Source: Bacteroidota bacterium (GTDB lineage Bacteria > Bacteroidota > Bacteroidia > Cytophagales > Cyclobacteriaceae). From it: a stretch of DNA of 64,000 nucleotides. Where the stretch lies: assembly GCA_018267215.1 (NCBI GenBank), contig JAFDYX010000019.1, forward strand, positions 1-64,000, in the 5' to 3' direction. Position numbers and translations under genes: made by a program. This document shows positions 16,337 through 25,074 of this stretch, piece by piece (positions within the stretch are counted from its first letter, which is position 1; every line of letters starts with the position of its first letter). Under the pieces are notes generated by a model. The model searched no databases. It was not told the origin of the DNA and worked only from the letters and a program-made list of their open reading frames with translations.

Positions 16337-16533
16337 TACTGGAAATTTTCGGGTGGAGAAATATCCAAGTCTTTACAAATTTTTTTGACAAGGAATTTTT
16401 TCACTTCGCGATGACGTGGCACTGATGAAATTTTTTTGTTTAACTGATTTTGAAAAACGGAATGGTTACTTTCTTCACGAATTAAAAAACAATTATGAGA
16501 GTGAAGATGTTTAACAAAATTGATTGTTTTCAT
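16336..16533 (-). CDS. hicA: HicA-type mRNA interferase toxin
   Basis: This 65-residue basic protein has the HicA dsRBD-like fold pattern: KHLHSHNCFLIREESNHSVF, where the His near residue 23 takes the catalytic position, then VPRHREVKKFLVKKICKDLD. HicA cleaves mRNA when free of HicB. The antitoxin gene lies immediately upstream, and start and stop codons overlap by one base on both sides (TAATG). The loop around NQLNKKISS is slightly divergent from textbook members, and the canonical GSHH reads ESNHS. Confidence 0.78.
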   Translation of the reverse strand: MKTINFVKHLHSHNCFLIREESNHSVFQNQLNKKISSVPRHREVKKFLVKKICKDLDISPPENFQ

Positions 16534-16766
16534 TAAGCCAGCTCAAGCGACTCGCGAATGATTTTTTTGTTGCCTATTTCTTTTTCTGAAAGCTGACGTT
16601 GAGTTTCAAGCACCAAGTTCAATGCTTCTATCAAATTAGCTTTTGTTTCATCCAACGTTTCTCCTTGTGTGTTTACACCTGGCAGTTCTTCCACAAATCC
16701 GATAAAACCACCTTCTTCTGCTTCTTCAAAAACAGCGGTTAATTTTAATTTGGTTTTCATTTTCAT
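16533..16766 (-). CDS. hicB: HicB-type antitoxin
   Basis: This 77-residue protein has TAVFEEAEEGGFIGFVEELP and GVNTQGETLDETKANLIEAL, the partial-RNase-H fold of HicB antitoxins. It is followed by a short C-terminal helix with no clear DNA-binding domain. It precedes hicA and overlaps it by one base, and the order antitoxin-toxin suits balanced translation. A second ATG at 16760 could also serve as start. Confidence 0.82.
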   Translation of the reverse strand: MKMKTKLKLTAVFEEAEEGGFIGFVEELPGVNTQGETLDETKANLIEALNLVLETQRQLSEKEIGNKKIIRESLELA

Positions 16767-16779
16767 AATGTAAAATTAA

Positions 16780-17163
16780 TCAAAACACAGTTTTATTTCT
16801 TAACCTATTTTCTGAGTACTTCTGTGCATTCTCTAAGGTTTTTTTGGCTCTTGCCGCCTCCTCTTTGGCTAGTTTCTGTTGATGCATTGCCTCTATCGCG
16901 GTCAGTTCAGCAATTGCCTGTTGCTTCAAGGCTTCATCTTGGCATTGCTTAAGCTTTATTTCCATTTCCTTGATGAGTTTGAATTGAAGTTCTGTTTCTC
17001 TTTGCATCTCATCAGCAATACCTTTTTGAACAAAAGCAAATACCAAAAAGATTAAACAGAACGAGGTAAGTATGCCCAAGACAACGGCCGTCCTTCTCTT
17101 TCTTTTTAGATCAGCTTTGGCTTGCGCAAATTTTTCGGAGTCGTTGGGTGTTACCGTTTCCAT
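16780..17163 (-). CDS. Single-pass membrane protein with long coiled coil
   Basis: The ATG at 17163 gives METVTPNDSEKFAQAKADLK and 127 residues. A basic stretch (KRKRR) precedes one membrane segment, AVVLGILTSFCLIFLVFAFV (about 26-45). A long charged coiled coil follows (EMQRETELQFKLIKEMEIKL and on through LAKEEAARAKKTLE). It starts one base after the GH3 hexosaminidase stop. That enzyme also ends in a coiled coil, so the two may act together. No family recognised. Confidence 0.65.
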   Translation of the reverse strand: METVTPNDSEKFAQAKADLKRKRRTAVVLGILTSFCLIFLVFAFVQKGIADEMQRETELQFKLIKEMEIKLKQCQDEALKQQAIAELTAIEAMHQQKLAKEEAARAKKTLENAQKYSENRLRNKTVF

Positions 17164-17164
17164 A

Positions 17165-18394
17165 TTACGATTTTTTATTTTTTTTCTTTTTCCATTTTTT
17201 CTTGCCGTCAACCCATTGCTGCAACTCTTCGTTTGTTTTCTTCAGTGCTTCGGCTTGCAGTTGTATTTTTTGGGTTAACGTTTGGTTTGTTTGTTTCAAT
17301 ACCTCAAGTTCTGTCCCGCTGAAATTCTTTTTCAGATTCATGATGCGGTGAAACGACTCGTCAATGCGACTGGCCGGTATCTCTCCGCTCGCTACAAATT
17401 TTTTGATGATGGCCTGCACTTTATTTACCGTGCGCTCTTCCACACCCTGTATGTTGTTGGAGAAACAAAGGATATCCACGCCCGCATTGATTGAAAGTTT
17501 GATGGTTTCCTCCAGTCCGTAGTTATTGGCAATGGCTTTCATCTGCATATCGTCAGAAAAGATGACGCCCCGGTAGCCAATTTTTTTGCGGAGCAGGCTA
17601 TCCAACATGGCACGCGACAGCGTGCCCGGCAATGCCCGCGAGTCTAATTTTTTATTGACGATGTGGCTTGTCATGACACCATCGGCAAAGCCTTCATCAA
17701 TTAACGCACGATAAGGTTTCAGTTCTCTTTCTTGCCAGGTGTTGGTAACATCGGCCAGCCCCAGGTGTGTGTCGTTATCCGAACTTCCGTGGCCGGGAAA
17801 GTGCTTGAGCACCGTTACCACTCCATACTTGCGGTGCTCGGTTACCACTTCTTTGGCAAACATGATCACGGTGTCTTCGCTGGCGGAATATGACCTGCCG
17901 TTTTTTACGATCACCGGATTAGCCGGATTGACGGCTACATCTACACACGGGGCAAAGTTGACATTGATGCCCAGCCCCGCTAAGGTAGCTGCCGTAGCAT
18001 CGGCATAAAACCGAACAGAATCCAAGGACTTTGATTTGCCTATGTCTTGTGCCGTAACAGAGCGGGTGAACCCATATTTTTCTTTGAGCCGGTTTACTTT
18101 TCCTCCCTCTTGATCTATGCAGATAAACAGCGGAATGGCCGCAGCTTTTTGATACGTCCAACTCATCCTTTTAAAGGCCGCAAAAGCACTGGCTGATTTC
18201 GGAATATTTTTTTCAAAGTAGATGAGCGCCCCCACTTGGCCTGCTTTCACTTCGGCCAGCACAGCCGAGTCAACCTCAGCTTTGGGCATGCCTATTAAAA
18301 TCATTTGTCCGATTTTTATGGTGAGACTGTCAGTAGTTTGCGCGCATAACGGCAAATAAAAAAAGAAAAGGAGAGCGAATAAAACTCGTTTCAT
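17165..18394 (-). CDS. GH3-family beta-N-acetylhexosaminidase with coiled-coil tail
   Basis: This 409-residue exported enzyme has a signal peptide ending LPLCAQ. The NagZ-type barrel includes FICIDQEGGKVNRLKE (near 90), VLKHFPGHGSSDNDTHLGLA (near 195; the GH3 KHFPGHG signature with the His general-acid loop) and VIFSDDMQMKAI (near 277; catalytic Asp). It should cut N-acetylglucosamine from muropeptides or chitin-like glycans. After the barrel, from about 355, comes a coiled coil (LKQTNQTLTQKIQLQAEALK) and a tail made almost wholly of Lys. This tail is unusual for NagZ and matches a coiled-coil neighbour gene. Confidence 0.88.
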   Translation of the reverse strand: MKRVLFALLFFFYLPLCAQTTDSLTIKIGQMILIGMPKAEVDSAVLAEVKAGQVGALIYFEKNIPKSASAFAAFKRMSWTYQKAAAIPLFICIDQEGGKVNRLKEKYGFTRSVTAQDIGKSKSLDSVRFYADATAATLAGLGINVNFAPCVDVAVNPANPVIVKNGRSYSASEDTVIMFAKEVVTEHRKYGVVTVLKHFPGHGSSDNDTHLGLADVTNTWQERELKPYRALIDEGFADGVMTSHIVNKKLDSRALPGTLSRAMLDSLLRKKIGYRGVIFSDDMQMKAIANNYGLEETIKLSINAGVDILCFSNNIQGVEERTVNKVQAIIKKFVASGEIPASRIDESFHRIMNLKKNFSGTELEVLKQTNQTLTQKIQLQAEALKKTNEELQQWVDGKKKWKKKKNKKS

Positions 18395-18579
18395 GAATAT
18401 AGATTTTTAACAAAGATGCAAAAAACCTAATCACAGAAAGCCACGGATGATACATGAAAGTAGGGGAGGGTAAGTAGATGCCCACTTACATTAAGTTTTA
18501 TATAGCCTTTGCGCAAAATATTTTCTTAGAAAAAAAATAATGCCATAACTTCACCAGCCATTATAATTTCAACACGTTC

Positions 18580-20163
18580 ATGCACGATACTTTACCTCTT
18601 CTGCTGGCAATGATTGCAGCCATTGTGCTGCTGCGGATGTTGGCCACAAAACTGAAAATTGCTTACCCTATCCTGTTAGTTACGGCAGGTTTAGCCGTCA
18701 GTTTTATTCCTGCTTTGCCACCGGTTAAGATCCAACCCGACCTGATTTTTTTTGTGTTTCTGCCACCACTTCTATTTGAGGCAGCGTGGACTATTTCATT
18801 CAAAGAAATGAAAAAATGGAGGCGCATCATCACCAGCTTTGCATTTCTGGTGGTATTCTTTACAGCCTTTTCTGTAGCAATAGTTACCAATCATTTTATT
18901 CCGGGGTTTACTATTGCCATCGGGTTTCTGTTAGGCGGCATTGTGTCGCCACCCGATGCGGTAAGCACCGGAGCCATTACCAAGTTTGTGAAAATCTCCA
19001 AATCTACCGCAACGATTTTGGAAGGCGAAAGTTTGCTGAACGATGCGTCATCGCTGATTATTTTTCGTTTTGCACTGGTGGCCATCGGCACAGGGCAATT
19101 GGTGTGGCAACAGGTTGCCTTGAGTTTTGCATGGATGGTGATAGGCGGAACTGTCATCGGTTTATTGATAGCCTGGTTTTTCACACAATTACACAAACGC
19201 CTGCCCACCGATGCTCCTTCGGACATTGCATTTACACTCATTGAACCGTACGTGATGTATTGGGTAGCCGAAACGCTGCACAGCTCGGGTGTGTTAGCAG
19301 TCGTTGCGGGCGGTCTGTATATGTCCACACACAGGTTGATGTTTTTGAACAGTGCGAGCCGTGTCAGAGGATTTAGTGTGTGGGAGAGTTTTGTGTTTTT
19401 GCTGAATGGAATTGTGTTCTTTTTAATCGGGTTGCAGTTGCCCGAAATTGTAAGTTCGCTTCGATCAGAAGGGATTCCATTAAGCACAGCCATTGGGTAT
19501 GGTGCACTGGTAACAATCGTGTTAATCGTTACAAGAATAATCAGCTCTTATGCTGCGTTAGTTGCTACTCTTATTTTTCGCCCAAGTGTAGCGCCCCATA
19601 CCAACTCCACAAAGATGCGGTGGCGCACGCCTTTGCTGTTGGGCTGGACAGGCATGAGAGGTGTAGTTTCGCTGGCTGCGGCCTTGGCCATTCCGGTTAC
19701 GCTCGCAAACGGAAATGCCTTCCCCCAGCGAAACCTGATTTTGTTTATCACCTTCGAAGCCATCTTACTTACGCTTTTAATTCAAGGGCTTACCCTACCC
19801 TACTTTATTAAGAGAAGCGGTATGTTTGATATCCAAAAATTTGAGCAAGCTGGAGAAGAAATGAAATTAAAAATGAAAAAAGGGCTGAAAACGCATGTGC
19901 ACAAAATTTTGAAAGATAAATATGAACATAAATTACAGGAGCATCAGGGGATGGGTAAATTTATTCAACAGTGGGAAGAAAGGGCAAAAGCAACGGATGA
20001 TAAATGGATGAATGATCAAACCAAAATTATTTTTTTGGAACTGCTCGAAAGCCAACGCAGTTATTTAGCCGAACTGAATAAAGACCCAAATTTTGATGAA
20101 GAGATCATACGCCAGCAATTATATCAGATTGATTTGGAGGAAGAACGACTGAAGATCATTTAG
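18580..20163 (+). CDS. CPA1-family Na+/H+ antiporter
   Basis: This 527-residue membrane protein has about 12 hydrophobic segments up to residue 415 and then a charged cytosolic tail of about 110 residues. The ion-binding signature GGIVSPPDAVSTGAI (near 124-138) and EGESLLNDASSLIIFRFAL (near 148) are diagnostic for CPA1/NhaP/YjcE antiporters. GWTGMRGVVSLAAALAIP (near 356) is the conserved late helix. It would exchange Na+ or K+ for protons at the inner membrane. It stands alone between divergent and convergent neighbours. Confidence 0.9.
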   Translation: MHDTLPLLLAMIAAIVLLRMLATKLKIAYPILLVTAGLAVSFIPALPPVKIQPDLIFFVFLPPLLFEAAWTISFKEMKKWRRIITSFAFLVVFFTAFSVAIVTNHFIPGFTIAIGFLLGGIVSPPDAVSTGAITKFVKISKSTATILEGESLLNDASSLIIFRFALVAIGTGQLVWQQVALSFAWMVIGGTVIGLLIAWFFTQLHKRLPTDAPSDIAFTLIEPYVMYWVAETLHSSGVLAVVAGGLYMSTHRLMFLNSASRVRGFSVWESFVFLLNGIVFFLIGLQLPEIVSSLRSEGIPLSTAIGYGALVTIVLIVTRIISSYAALVATLIFRPSVAPHTNSTKMRWRTPLLLGWTGMRGVVSLAAALAIPVTLANGNAFPQRNLILFITFEAILLTLLIQGLTLPYFIKRSGMFDIQKFEQAGEEMKLKMKKGLKTHVHKILKDKYEHKLQEHQGMGKFIQQWEERAKATDDKWMNDQTKIIFLELLESQRSYLAELNKDPNFDEEIIRQQLYQIDLEEERLKII

Positions 20164-20206
20164 AAGGCATCTCAAAAAATATCCAATCGAGATTGTAAGC
20201 AGCCAA

Positions 20207-21577
20207 TCAATACTTATCTCTTACTGTTTCCAGAATGGTCTGCATCTGTTTCCTGACAGAACTCCCCGGTGCAGTAAAATTATTGTGCATGAAACTGAAC
20301 ACTAAGATTTTTTTCTTTTGAGTGATTAAAAAACCACTCACGCACTGAACGTTTGACAGCGAGCCAGTCTTGCCATAGAGATAAGGCACATCAGCTTTGT
20401 AAGAATTTTTCAATGTTCCGCTTTTGCCACCCACCGGCAACAAACGAAAGAGCCTGTCTTGCGGAATAACTTGTATCACTTTTTTCCACACAGCAACGAT
20501 CGAGCGCGGAGTGAAGAGATTGAAGCGAGAAAGGCCGGAGCCATCTGCCCATTGAGGCAGATCGGGCAAGTCGTGCAAGAAATTTTTTAGGACGTATTGA
20601 ATGGCAATTTCCGGTTTCAACGTATCGCTGACAACCGCAGCACATTGCAACAACAACTGCTCGGCTATAAAATTATCGCTGGCCACCATCATTTCTTTAA
20701 AAACAGAATCAACCGGAATGCTTTTTAGCGTAGCATATTTTCCTTTGGGGAAAGAACTGATCTCTTCTACATTTTGGTGCAAGGTGTCGCTCAGCAAGTC
20801 GGCTGTTAAGTCGCTGCTGGTGCGAAAGGGAATTACCCACGCGCTGCTTTTTTTATCTGAATTAAAGTGGGTGAGTTTGTTGGAGTCTATGTCGCGGATG
20901 ATTTCTTCGCGGTCGCGGTTAAACGGAGCGAGTTGAAAGTCTGAGGCAAACCGTTTGGGTTGAAAATCGAAACTATTATTTGATTTATTTTTGATGGAGA
21001 TCAAATTGCCGTAGAGAGGGAAGGGCGAGCACTCTGCGGAATAATATTCGTTGTAATCATCCCACGCCCAGCCGGTGCCCAGTGGGTCTGTATTGAAGTT
21101 AGATGAATTAAAAAATAGTTTGCCCCGAAAGTTTTTTAGAAAACCATAAACCCTTCCGTTATTGAAAACATTGGGATACAAAAACGATGGGTCGCCCAGC
21201 CCTTGAAAAATCAACGAGTCGTTTCGCTGGATGTACTTTAATGATGAAATGGAATCGCCCAACAATCGAGCGGAAGCATACAGTGTAAAAATCTTCGTGT
21301 TGGAAGCCGGTGTAAAATAGTGGGCACCATGAACATTGACCAGCGGTTTATCGGAATGCAGATCGGTTACATAAAAACCAAGATGGTCGTGCAAAGATTT
21401 TTCTGATTGCAGCACTTGCTTTTTGATTTGGAGTGCAGGCGAACAGCCCACTACAAAAAGTGAGCCGATAAGATAACACCAGTTGGCTGGCCTTACCCAA
21501 CAATAAACAGCAGCGCTTACGGTTTGTGGTGACCATCTTCTTTTGTTAAGAAACTTTGCTGCTAATGTGAAGAGCAT
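20207..21577 (-). CDS. dacB: D-alanyl-D-alanine carboxypeptidase, PBP4/S13 type, probable lipoprotein
   Basis: This 456-residue penicillin-binding protein has FTPASNTKIFTLY (SxxK with Ser92 and Lys95), ASDNFIAEQLL (SxN motif, near 320) and YGKTGSLSNVQCVSGF (KTG, near 406). It would trim or cut peptidoglycan peptides in the periplasm. The only in-frame ATG (21577) puts about 32 residues before a short hydrophobic run ending FVVGC (Cys45), so a lipoprotein signal with an unusually long n-region is likely. A non-standard internal start is possible. The usual large insertion is compact here. Confidence 0.85.
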   Translation of the reverse strand: MLFTLAAKFLNKRRWSPQTVSAAVYCWVRPANWCYLIGSLFVVGCSPALQIKKQVLQSEKSLHDHLGFYVTDLHSDKPLVNVHGAHYFTPASNTKIFTLYASARLLGDSISSLKYIQRNDSLIFQGLGDPSFLYPNVFNNGRVYGFLKNFRGKLFFNSSNFNTDPLGTGWAWDDYNEYYSAECSPFPLYGNLISIKNKSNNSFDFQPKRFASDFQLAPFNRDREEIIRDIDSNKLTHFNSDKKSSAWVIPFRTSSDLTADLLSDTLHQNVEEISSFPKGKYATLKSIPVDSVFKEMMVASDNFIAEQLLLQCAAVVSDTLKPEIAIQYVLKNFLHDLPDLPQWADGSGLSRFNLFTPRSIVAVWKKVIQVIPQDRLFRLLPVGGKSGTLKNSYKADVPYLYGKTGSLSNVQCVSGFLITQKKKILVFSFMHNNFTAPGSSVRKQMQTILETVRDKY

Positions 21578-21587
21578 TGAGAGCCGG

Positions 21588-22103
21588 TTACTTTGCTGTC
21601 AGGTATCGCTCTTGCAAAATCCTGCGGTGATGTGTTTCGTGGCCGGCAATAACAAAGCCGATGGCGGTTACGGAAGATTCTTTCCCGCTGGCAATACCTT
21701 TGCGCGAAAGCATTTCGGGAGAGAAACTTTCAAACAAATCAATGGTGCTGGTGCGCAGATGCGCCATCTCATCGGCTATTTTTTGTAACGACCGGCCGGC
21801 CGCGTTGGTATGCTGGGCATACAGGTTTTCATCGAAGCCGGGCAATTCGGTCTTGTCGTTTCGAGCAAAGCGGAGCGCGCGGTAGGCAAAAATCCGCTCG
21901 GCATCAACTACATGGCATAACAGCTCGCACACTGTCCACTTACCCGGTGCATACGCAAAATCGGTTTTTGCTACGGGTATGCTGTGCACCAGCTCCTGCA
22001 TGCGATGCCCTGATATGCGCATGGCCTGAAGCAGGTCGGGCTCTTCAATCAGTTTTACATAATTTTTATAGTGCGAAGGAATGGTATCAAGATTAAGAAG
22101 CAT
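21588..22103 (-). CDS. DinB-family protein
   Basis: The ATG at 22103 gives MLLNLDTIPSHYKNYVKLIE and 171 residues. DinB/YfiT-like four-helix proteins carry three metal-binding histidines. Candidates here are CHVVDAERIFAYRA (near 74) and IAGHETHHRRILQERY (near 149), with a preceding APGKWTVCELLCH segment typical of this subfamily. Related proteins include thiol transferases and damage-inducible proteins; no substrate can be assigned. It lies between purine nucleoside phosphorylase and dacB, 10 bases before the latter. Confidence 0.83.
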   Translation of the reverse strand: MLLNLDTIPSHYKNYVKLIEEPDLLQAMRISGHRMQELVHSIPVAKTDFAYAPGKWTVCELLCHVVDAERIFAYRALRFARNDKTELPGFDENLYAQHTNAAGRSLQKIADEMAHLRTSTIDLFESFSPEMLSRKGIASGKESSVTAIGFVIAGHETHHRRILQERYLTAK

Positions 22104-22168
22104 AAAAGAAAAAATTTTAGTTACCTCAATAAACGTATAAGCTGCCATGAAGATGCATGGCGGCTGTG

Positions 22169-22984
22169 TTATAATTTTCCAATCAATTCAATATACAACT
22201 CGGTCAGCTTGCCTTCTGAGCGGCTTGCCGTGGCGATAATTTGTTTTAAATCTACCGGCTTCAGATTGTCGGGGTCGCACTCGTCTGTCAATACCGACAC
22301 CGCACAACAAGGCAAGCCCATGTGGTTGGCCACCAGCACCTCGGGCACGGTACTCATACCCACGGCATCAGCACCAATTGTTTTCAAAAAACGGTACTCG
22401 GCACGTGTCTCCAGGTTGGGCCCTTGCACGGCCACATAAACACCGGTGTGCAGTTTTATTTTTTTCTTTTTGGCTATGGCCAATAAATAATCGTTTAGCT
22501 TTTTGGCATACGGACGACTCATGTCAGGAAAGCGCGGGCCGAGTATTTCAAAGTTTACTCCGCGCAAGGGATTATCCGGTTGCAGGTTGAGGTGGTCGTC
22601 AATTAGCATCAACTCGCCCTTTTTCCAGTCGAGGTTTAAACATCCGGCCGCATTGGAAATCAACAAGTAGTCTATGCCCAAAAATTTCATGACACGAACC
22701 GGCAGGGTAATCTGCTGCATGTCGTATCCTTCGTAGTAGTGAAACCGCCCCTGCATGGCCAGCACTTTCTTTCCTTTCAAGTCGCCATAAATCAATTTTC
22801 CTTTGTGCGACTCCACCGTAGAAATAGGGAAGTGAGGGATGGAGTTGTAATTGATCACCACCTGGTTTTTAATTTCTTTCACAAAACGATTGCCCAAACC
22901 GGTGCCCAGAATAACTCCGATTTCCGGTTGTGTGATGCCGTGGTTTTGAATGAAGCTTACCGCTTCGTTGATTTGGTTGAGCAT
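22169..22984 (-). CDS. Purine-nucleoside phosphorylase (trimeric PNP type)
   Basis: This 271-residue enzyme splits purine nucleosides with phosphate in the salvage pathway. Signatures are GVILGTGLGNRF (near 23), ISTVESHKGKLIYGDL (near 53), MQGRFHYYEGYDMQQITLPV (near 76), NAAGCLNLDWKKGELMLIDD (near 110), QGPNLETRAEYR (near 188) and VGMSTVPEVLVANHMGL (near 207). This layout is the trimeric PNP/MTA phosphorylase family. It lies 65 bases upstream of the DinB gene. A -7-like TATTTTCG at 23000-23007 (minus strand) may be its promoter. Confidence 0.93.
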   Translation of the reverse strand: MLNQINEAVSFIQNHGITQPEIGVILGTGLGNRFVKEIKNQVVINYNSIPHFPISTVESHKGKLIYGDLKGKKVLAMQGRFHYYEGYDMQQITLPVRVMKFLGIDYLLISNAAGCLNLDWKKGELMLIDDHLNLQPDNPLRGVNFEILGPRFPDMSRPYAKKLNDYLLAIAKKKKIKLHTGVYVAVQGPNLETRAEYRFLKTIGADAVGMSTVPEVLVANHMGLPCCAVSVLTDECDPDNLKPVDLKQIIATASRSEGKLTELYIELIGKL

Positions 22985-23027
22985 AGCAGGTTAAAGAAAC
23001 GAAAATAGGAAAAAAGGAAATGGATAA

Positions 23028-24260
23028 TCAATACTTTTTGTGAAAACGGGCAGTACTCAAAAAACCAATCGGCTGTGCCGTCTTTCCTTTCGTAGCTAAG
23101 TCGGCCATGATTTCGCCTACTGCACTGGCAAACTTGAAGCCATGCCCGCTGAAGCCGGCTGCCACCACCACCTGCTGGTCAGTGTCCGGCACATAATCCA
23201 ATATAAAATTTTCATCTTTTGTGTAGGTGTACAAACAGGTTTTCATCATCGCAGTGGATTCGTAGCCTTCCGGTATGAAGCGTTGAAGTGTTTGGATGAG
23301 ATCGTGTTCCTCTTCTTGTGCCGACTGGCGATCTACTAGGTTCGGATCGGTAATGGAGCCGGGCGCATGATGCCCTATTTTCAGGCCGAGTACTCCGCCA
23401 AAGGTAGCAGGAGGGAGGACGGGGAAGCCATAGTAAATGCCGGGCTTGCCGCGAACGGAGAGCGTCCAGCACGGAAAATTTCCGAGGTCAAACAAATGTT
23501 GTTTTTTTGGTTTCATCCACCCGATCGCTTGCCGGGTTACGGTTAATTGATTGGCTAAAGAGGAAATCAGTTTTCCTGCCCACGCACCTGTGGTGATCAC
23601 CAGTTTATGGCACTGGTAGGTGGCCTGATCTGTTTTTACGGTGATGGTGCTCCCTGTTTTTTTCCACTCCATTGTTTTTTCATGACTATGGATGGAAGCG
23701 CCCAGTTGTATTGCCTGTTCAGCATAAGTTAAGATGGCGCGCTCAGGAGTTACAAAACCAGCATCGGGTTCGAGGTAGCGCTCGTAATCTTCCGGCAGGA
23801 TGAAAGAGGCAAAACTGCTTTGCATCTCCTGAGTGGAGATAGAGTTTATCGGCACGTTGTATTTTCCGGCCGACAGTTTTAAGCCTTGGATCAAGGCACT
23901 GTCGGGTTCACCGAAATAAAGCAGGCCTGTTTTAAAGTAGAGTTGTGTCCCCGTTTCATTTTCTATATCAATCCAGTTTTTGTAGGCAGCTTCCAGCAAT
24001 GGAACATAGTCGGGATGCTCGAAGTACGCTTTGCGGATGATGCGGCTCTGCCCTGCGTGCGAGCCTTGTTCGTGCGGAATATCAAATTGCTCAATGCCTA
24101 AAACAGTATATCCTTGTTTGGCCAGATAATAGCATGCTGCAGAACCCATGCTGCCCACACCCAGTACGATGATATCAAATACTTTTTCTTTATCCTTCGA
24201 TCTTTCAATTTTAGCTTGAACCCGGGCAGATAAATCGGAAAGTGATAACAGAGGGTTCAC
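23028..24260 (-). CDS. Sarcosine oxidase / N-methyl-amino-acid oxidase (MSOX/SolA family)
   Basis: This 410-residue flavoprotein starts with GTG. It has a dinucleotide fold VLGVGSMGSAACYYLAKQGY (near 32), the GSHAGQSRIIRKAYFEHPDY loop (near 66) and KTCLYTYTKDENFILD, whose Cys342 corresponds to the cysteine that binds FAD covalently in monomeric sarcosine oxidase. It ends with VAAGFSGHGFKFASAVGEIM. It should oxidise an N-methyl amino acid such as sarcosine, producing H2O2. About 28 residues precede the FAD fold, more than usual. A creatininase-family gene lies just upstream. Confidence 0.87.
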   Translation of the reverse strand: MNPLLSLSDLSARVQAKIERSKDKEKVFDIIVLGVGSMGSAACYYLAKQGYTVLGIEQFDIPHEQGSHAGQSRIIRKAYFEHPDYVPLLEAAYKNWIDIENETGTQLYFKTGLLYFGEPDSALIQGLKLSAGKYNVPINSISTQEMQSSFASFILPEDYERYLEPDAGFVTPERAILTYAEQAIQLGASIHSHEKTMEWKKTGSTITVKTDQATYQCHKLVITTGAWAGKLISSLANQLTVTRQAIGWMKPKKQHLFDLGNFPCWTLSVRGKPGIYYGFPVLPPATFGGVLGLKIGHHAPGSITDPNLVDRQSAQEEEHDLIQTLQRFIPEGYESTAMMKTCLYTYTKDENFILDYVPDTDQQVVVAAGFSGHGFKFASAVGEIMADLATKGKTAQPIGFLSTARFHKKY

Positions 24261-24309
24261 CGTAAAAAAATTTTATTCTTTGAATGTCGAATTGCTTTCG
24301 ATCAGGTTT

Positions 24310-25074
24310 TTACAAATAATGTTCGCTGTTTTTTGTTTGGGCGATGTCGGTAAAAAAAACGGCAACCTTCCCGGTAACGGCTTTAAAATATTTCTCTCCT
24401 TTTTCGGCTGTAGCTTTTCGCGGGTCGCCCACGCCCGTGCTGGCAGTTACTTTTGTCCATTGGCGCTCAGCCCACGCCCAGCCTTCGCGTATGGCTTGGT
24501 ACTTAAATTTTTTTGCTGAGCCATCGCCTGCTTCGGCCAAAGGCAAAACTAAATGAGGCCGCAGGTACAAGAGCAAGCTCGTTTCCATTTCGCCCGCGTG
24601 GTCATCTTTATTTTCAAAAAACTCTTTTTGATCGAGAGACTTAAACCAATCGCACGAACACAAAAACATGTTGGGAAATTTCAGCCCCAACTCGCGTATC
24701 ATCGTTTTAAAATCGTTGCCTCCGTGGCTGTTCAGAATAATTAATTTATAAACCCCCTGGCGGCTCAGGGTTTCGATCACATCGCGCAGCACGACAAACT
24801 GCGTGCTGGGGTTCATGTTCATGTCGAGCAGCACATCGTGCTGGCCGGTGTTTACGCCAAAAGGGATGGCCGGCAGCACAATTATTTTTTCGCCTTTCTC
24901 CCAAGTTAACCGCGCTGCTTCGGCAGCGATAGTTTCTGCTTCGATAATGTCGGTGCCGTAAGGCAGGTGATAGTTGTGTGCTTCGCACGCACCCCACGGC
25001 AGAACGGCTACTTCAAACTTTGTTTCTTTCACCGTCTTCCAATTGTTCTCAGCTAAAATGTATGGGCGCATCAT
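24310..25074 (-). CDS. Creatininase-family amidohydrolase
   Basis: This 254-residue protein has FEVAVLPWGACEAHNYHLPY, then GTDIIEAETIAAEAA (near 40), IPFGVNTGQHDVLLDMN (near 70), IILNSHGGNDFKTMIRELG (near 111) and DDHAGEMETSLLLYLRP (near 157). These Glu, His and Asp residues are the binuclear metal ligands of the creatininase fold, whose members open creatinine or small amides. The start shares a base with the LOG-gene stop (TAATG at 25074); a second ATG follows at 25071. The sarcosine-oxidase-like gene lies 49 bases downstream. The true substrate is unknown. Confidence 0.86.
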   Translation of the reverse strand: MMRPYILAENNWKTVKETKFEVAVLPWGACEAHNYHLPYGTDIIEAETIAAEAARLTWEKGEKIIVLPAIPFGVNTGQHDVLLDMNMNPSTQFVVLRDVIETLSRQGVYKLIILNSHGGNDFKTMIRELGLKFPNMFLCSCDWFKSLDQKEFFENKDDHAGEMETSLLLYLRPHLVLPLAEAGDGSAKKFKYQAIREGWAWAERQWTKVTASTGVGDPRKATAEKGEKYFKAVTGKVAVFFTDIAQTKNSEHYL

